Positions 60,621-64,000 of a stretch of DNA of 64,000 bases are shown one piece after another. The stretch's first letter is position 1, and each line of letters begins with the position of its first letter. Origin of the DNA: Acidimicrobiaceae bacterium (lineage in GTDB: Bacteria; Actinomycetota; Acidimicrobiia; Acidimicrobiales; Aldehydirespiratoraceae); the NCBI GenBank assembly GCA_009845995.1, contig VXYK01000056.1:1-64000 (forward strand). The letters run 5' to 3'. Below the pieces are notes generated by a model that had not been told where the DNA came from, ran no database searches, and worked only from the letters and a program-made list of their open reading frames with translations. The position numbers were made by a program, and so were the translations under genes.

Positions 60621-61478
60621 ATGAGATACGCAGCTCCCACAACCACCGATGAGGCTGTTGAACTGTTGCAAAGCGATCCGGATGCCCGGGTGTTCGCCGG
60701 CGCAACCGACCTCATCCCCCAAATCAGAGCCGGTCGCCCCGAGCCGTCGTTGCTAGTCGACCTGAAACGCATAGAGCGACTGGTCGCAGTCAGCCACAAC
60801 AACGGCACCTGGACCGTCGGCGCGGCGACGCCCACCTCGGCGCTCACCGCCAACCCCGAGTTCAGCGCCGCGTTCCCGGGCCTTTCCGAAGCGAGCGGTC
60901 TGATCGGGTCTGACCAGATACAAAACCGGTCGAGCTGGGGCGGCAACCTCTGCAACGCCTCGCCCGCGGCGGATTCGGTGCCGGCGCTGGTCGTCAACGA
61001 CGCCCGAGCGGTGATCGCCGGCGCCTCAGGCGAACGGACAGCAGATGTGGCCGACATCGTGACCGGGCCGGGCGAAACTTCGCTCAACGACGGGGAGTTC
61101 ATCATCGAGTTCCTGCTCGACGACCCCCCTGCTGGCAGCAGCGACGCCTACCTGCGGCTCATACCCCGCACCGAAATGGACATCGCCGTAGTCGGCGCCG
61201 CGGTGCAACTGAGCATGGACGGCGACAGCGTGGCGTCAGCAAAGGTCGCACTCGGCGCAGTGGCCCCGACCGTCGTGCGGGTCCCCGACGCCGAAGCGGC
61301 ACTCGTCGGCTCCACGTTGGATGATGACGCACTGGCTGCTGCGGCTGCTGCCGCCTCAGCCGCCTGCAACCCGATCGACGACAAGCGCGGCACGATCCAA
61401 TACCGCAGGCAAGTAGCAGGCGTGCTGACCAAACGAGCCGTTCAGATAGCCGCACAACGAGCCAAAGGAGCGAACTGA
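60621..61478 (+). CDS. Molybdenum hydroxylase, FAD-binding (medium) subunit
   Basis: A 285-residue CoxM-type subunit passing electrons from the Fe-S subunit to FAD. AGATDLIPQIRAG is the first FAD loop and GSDQIQNRSSWGGNLCNASPAADSVPAL the second. I use the ATG at 60621, since the upstream frame lies over the end of the dioxygenase gene. It overlaps the small-subunit start (TGATG). Confidence 0.92.
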   Translation: MRYAAPTTTDEAVELLQSDPDARVFAGATDLIPQIRAGRPEPSLLVDLKRIERLVAVSHNNGTWTVGAATPTSALTANPEFSAAFPGLSEASGLIGSDQIQNRSSWGGNLCNASPAADSVPALVVNDARAVIAGASGERTADVADIVTGPGETSLNDGEFIIEFLLDDPPAGSSDAYLRLIPRTEMDIAVVGAAVQLSMDGDSVASAKVALGAVAPTVVRVPDAEAALVGSTLDDDALAAAAAAASAACNPIDDKRGTIQYRRQVAGVLTKRAVQIAAQRAKGAN

Positions 61479-61960
61479 TGCCGCGAACCCATGTGAGCTG
61501 TACCGTCAACGGCGACGAAGTGGACTTCCTGTCCTCAGACGAGACCTCCCTTCTCAACGCACTCCGCGACGAGTTGGGCCTGACCGGCGTGAAGGAAGGA
61601 TGCGGAACCGGCGACTGCGGTGCCTGCACAATCCTCGTCGACGGCAAAGTCAACTGCGCATGTCTGATGTTCGCCCCCGAAGCCGAAGGGTCATCGATAC
61701 TCACCGTTGAAGGCATCGCCCAAGGCGACCAACTGCACCCCGTGCAACAGACCTTCCTCGAAGGAGCCGCCCTGCAATGCGGTGTCTGCACCCCAGGGTT
61801 CCTCGTGGCTGCCAAAGCGCTGCTCGATGAGAACTCCGACCCCACGGAAACCGAAATCCGCTACGCCCTAGCCGGCAACCTCTGCCGCTGCACCGGCTAC
61901 GACAAGATCATCCGAGCCGTGCAAGAAGCGGCTGTCCAGGTGAACGGAGCTTCCAAGTGA
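61478..61960 (+). CDS. Molybdenum hydroxylase, 2Fe-2S (small) subunit
   Basis: A 160-residue CoxS-type subunit with two 2Fe-2S clusters: the plant-ferredoxin type GCGTGDCGACTILVDGK plus a Cys about 20 residues later, and the second in LQCGVCTPGF and NLCRCTGYDKI. The residue pattern is complete. It overlaps the large-subunit start by GTGA. Confidence 0.96.
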   Translation: MPRTHVSCTVNGDEVDFLSSDETSLLNALRDELGLTGVKEGCGTGDCGACTILVDGKVNCACLMFAPEAEGSSILTVEGIAQGDQLHPVQQTFLEGAALQCGVCTPGFLVAAKALLDENSDPTETEIRYALAGNLCRCTGYDKIIRAVQEAAVQVNGASK

Positions 61961-64000
61961 CTGTGACCGAGAACCCCCGAACCTACAAATACGTCGGCAC
62001 CCGACCGGTACGCCACGACGGACTCGACAAAGTAACCGGAAAAGCCCGGTTTGCTGCCGACCTCGACATGACCGGGCAACTCCGCGCCGCGCTGGTGCGC
62101 TCACCGCACGCGCACGCCCGGATCGTCTCGATCGACACCAGCAAAGCCGAAGCGATGCCGGGGGTGAAAGCAGTCGTGACCGGTGCTGATTTCGCAGATC
62201 TCGACCCCACACACCCGGAATTCGACATGGCGGTGAACCTGATGGCGCGCGACGAAGCGCTCTACAACGGCCATGTCGTTGCCGCTGTGGCCGCGGTTAC
62301 GGCCGCCCAAGCCGCCGCTGCCGCAGCCGCAGTCGAAGTCGACTACGAGCCGCTGCCTGCGGTGCTGACCATCGACGAAGCCATCGCCGAGGGTGCGCCG
62401 ATCGCCAACCCGACCAACCGCACCCTGTTCTCGGGCGACACCGAGCCGTCGAATCTGGCGTCGGTCAACGAATTCGGCCGTGGCGATGTCGAAGCCGGTT
62501 TCGAGGCGGCAGACATAATCCTCGAACGTGAGTTTCGGACCGTGGCAGTCCACCAGGGCTATATCGAGCCGCATGCCTGTGTCGCTGATTGCGGCCAGGA
62601 CGGCAAGGCCACGATCTGGGCTTCTTCGCAGGGCCATTTCGCGGTGCGCTCCAAGACCGCGGCCGCGCTCGGCTGGAGCACCGACCGGATCAAGGTCATA
62701 CCCGCTGAAATCGGTGGCGGGTTCGGTGGCAAGACCACCATCTATCTCGAACCGGTCGCGGTGTTGCTGTCACAAAAGGCCGCTCGTCCGGTGAAGTTGG
62801 TGATGTCACGCGAAGAGGTGTTGCGAGCGACAGGCCCTGCGCCTGCCACGAAGATCACAGCCAAGATGGGCGCTACCAACGACGGTGAGATCACCACGCT
62901 GCAGTCCACGATGTACTTCGACAACGGCTCCACCAAAGGCTTCAGCGCGCTCACCGGGGCCATGTCGGTCGCTTCGTACAAGCTTCCCAACCTGGAACTT
63001 CACGCCATAGGCACCGTCACCAACACGGCTCGCTCAGCCGCTTACCGTGCGCCCTCGGCTCCCCAGGCAGCGTTCGCGGTCGAAACGTTGATCGATGAAC
63101 TCGCGCAACAACTCGGCGTCGACCCGATCGACCTCCGCCTCCAGAACGCGGTAGTCGAAGGCGACGTGACAGCAATGAGCATGCCGCATCCCAAGATCGG
63201 CTTCGTCGAGACCCTCGAAGCGATAAAGAACTCTGATCACTACAACTCGCCGGTTCCGCAAGGTGCCGGGCGAGGCGTCGCGACCGGATTCTGGTTCAAC
63301 ATCGGTGAGCAGTCGTCGGCGACAGTCAACCTCAACGAAGACGGAACGGCCACAGTCGTCACGGGAAGCCCCGACATCGGCGGCAGCCGCGCGTCCATGG
63401 CGTTGATGGCAGCCGAAGAACTCGGCCTCGCCGTCGATCGCATTACGCCGATCGTCGCCGACACCGAATCGGTCGGTTTCACCGACATCACCGAAGGCAG
63501 TCGAGCCACTTTCGCCACCGGCATGGCCGTCGTCAACGCTTGCCGTGAACTCATCGAACAACTCAAGCAACGAGCCGCGACCATCAAGAGCGTGGACGTT
63601 GAACAGGTTGAATGGGTCGACGGTGCTGCAGTCATCGAAGGGCAGGACCCGCTCACAATTCCAGAGATCACCGCAATGGCCAAGAACACCGGAGGTCCGC
63701 TCACGGCTACGGCGTCGCTCAACGCCGCTGGTGCGGGTCCGTCGTTCGCGGTCCATGTCGCCGATGTGGCTGTAGACGAAGAAACGGGCGAAACCACGAT
63801 TCTGCGGTACACCGCCGCTCAAGACGCCGGCACCGCCATCCACCCCTCCTATGTGGAAGGCCAGATACAGGGCGGATCGGTGCAGGGCATCGGCTGGGCG
63901 CTCAACGAGGAGTACATCTACGACTCCGACGGAGTCATGGAGAACGCCAGCTTCCTGGACTATCGGATGCCGGTGGCATCGGATCTGCCGATGATCGACG
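61957..64000 (+). CDS. Molybdenum hydroxylase, molybdopterin-binding (large) subunit, partial
   Basis: A partial frame of 681 codons running past the window end. It starts GTG in a four-base overlap. The N-terminal domain (YKYVGTRPVRHDGLDKVTGKARFAADL) is typical, and GGGFGGKT and AYRAPSAPQAAFAVE lie in the molybdopterin domains. The AYxCSFR loop of CO dehydrogenase is absent, so this belongs to the aldehyde/xanthine/aromatic-N-heterocycle side of the family. The catalytic Glu lies beyond the window, so substrate class remains open. Confidence 0.92.
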   Translation, partial: MTVTENPRTYKYVGTRPVRHDGLDKVTGKARFAADLDMTGQLRAALVRSPHAHARIVSIDTSKAEAMPGVKAVVTGADFADLDPTHPEFDMAVNLMARDEALYNGHVVAAVAAVTAAQAAAAAAAVEVDYEPLPAVLTIDEAIAEGAPIANPTNRTLFSGDTEPSNLASVNEFGRGDVEAGFEAADIILEREFRTVAVHQGYIEPHACVADCGQDGKATIWASSQGHFAVRSKTAAALGWSTDRIKVIPAEIGGGFGGKTTIYLEPVAVLLSQKAARPVKLVMSREEVLRATGPAPATKITAKMGATNDGEITTLQSTMYFDNGSTKGFSALTGAMSVASYKLPNLELHAIGTVTNTARSAAYRAPSAPQAAFAVETLIDELAQQLGVDPIDLRLQNAVVEGDVTAMSMPHPKIGFVETLEAIKNSDHYNSPVPQGAGRGVATGFWFNIGEQSSATVNLNEDGTATVVTGSPDIGGSRASMALMAAEELGLAVDRITPIVADTESVGFTDITEGSRATFATGMAVVNACRELIEQLKQRAATIKSVDVEQVEWVDGAAVIEGQDPLTIPEITAMAKNTGGPLTATASLNAAGAGPSFAVHVADVAVDEETGETTILRYTAAQDAGTAIHPSYVEGQIQGGSVQGIGWALNEEYIYDSDGVMENASFLDYRMPVASDLPMID

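Overview
The window is a high-G+C actinobacterial chromosome segment spanning the replication origin region. Gene families (mycothiol-type maleylpyruvate isomerase, DUF6049, DUF5318, DUF3566, DUF721/Rv0004-like, CwlM-like, WS/DGAT, 13E12/DUF222-HNH) and gene order closely resemble the Mycobacterium tuberculosis oriC neighbourhood (pcnA, Rv3909, sigM, rsmA, trxB, trxC, cwlM, parB, parA, rsmG, jag, yidC, yidD, rnpA, rpmH, dnaA, dnaN, recF, Rv0004, gyrB, gyrA, Rv0007, ileT). Many neighbours and intergenic features differ from mycobacteria, so a deep-branching actinobacterium such as a member of Acidimicrobiia is my best guess; this is inference, not a search result.

Layout. 1-11.4 kb is an accessory/catabolic stretch: sulfatase, a PIN toxin-antitoxin pair, a DUF222-HNH protein, a VOC protein, a mycothiol-dependent isomerase-like protein, acyl-CoA dehydrogenase, enoyl-CoA hydratase, a 2-hydroxyacid dehydrogenase, and a malonyl-CoA synthetase gene (matB) broken by an in-frame TAA. 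11.6-15.0 kb (minus strand) is rpsF-ssb-rpsR-rplI followed by dnaB. 15.3-20.2 kb holds panB, a DUF5318 protein, a methyltransferase, a toxin-antitoxin-like pair, the CCA-adding enzyme and a GNAT acetyltransferase. 20.2-24.7 kb is a DUF6049 envelope protein, DegV, an ECF sigma factor and its probable anti-sigma factor; murJ, which sits here in mycobacteria, is absent. 24.8-29.9 kb is an accessory block: Fic enzyme with a strong palindromic promoter, P450, hydroxyisobutyrate dehydrogenase-like enzyme, small monooxygenase-like protein, VapBC, membrane protein. 29.9-32.3 kb is trxB-trxA-cwlM-like.

32.3-37.7 kb (minus) is parB, parA, two parS sites, rsmG, jag, yidC, yidD, rnpA, rpmH. From 38.1 kb the strand switches to plus with dnaA, dnaN, recF, DUF721, gyrB, gyrA, so replication initiates near 37.7-39.8 kb. 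After gyrA come a TadE-like gene bracketed by inverted copies of a short dispersed repeat, a DUF3566 protein, tRNA-Ile(GAT), a 51-residue small gene and a dehydrogenase. 50-56.8 kb carries divergent rpiR/kamA genes, a DUF3105 lipoprotein, an inositol-monophosphatase-family enzyme (likely hisN), a frameshifted small gene, WS/DGAT and a lipase-like hydrolase. 56.8-64 kb is a catabolic cluster: enoyl-CoA hydratase, N-acyl-D-amino acid deacylase-like amidohydrolase, TauD/TfdA dioxygenase and a three-subunit molybdenum hydroxylase whose large subunit runs off the window.

The most unusual signals are non-coding: a dispersed repeat present at least four times (two copies identical over 60 nt although 36 kb apart), a twin 29-bp palindromic element at 57-85 and within 32268-32300, and many short tandem expansions (14-54 bp units) that invade intergenic regions and the ends or interior of genes (matB, yidD, gyrA). 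I found no CRISPR array, prophage or intact insertion sequence.
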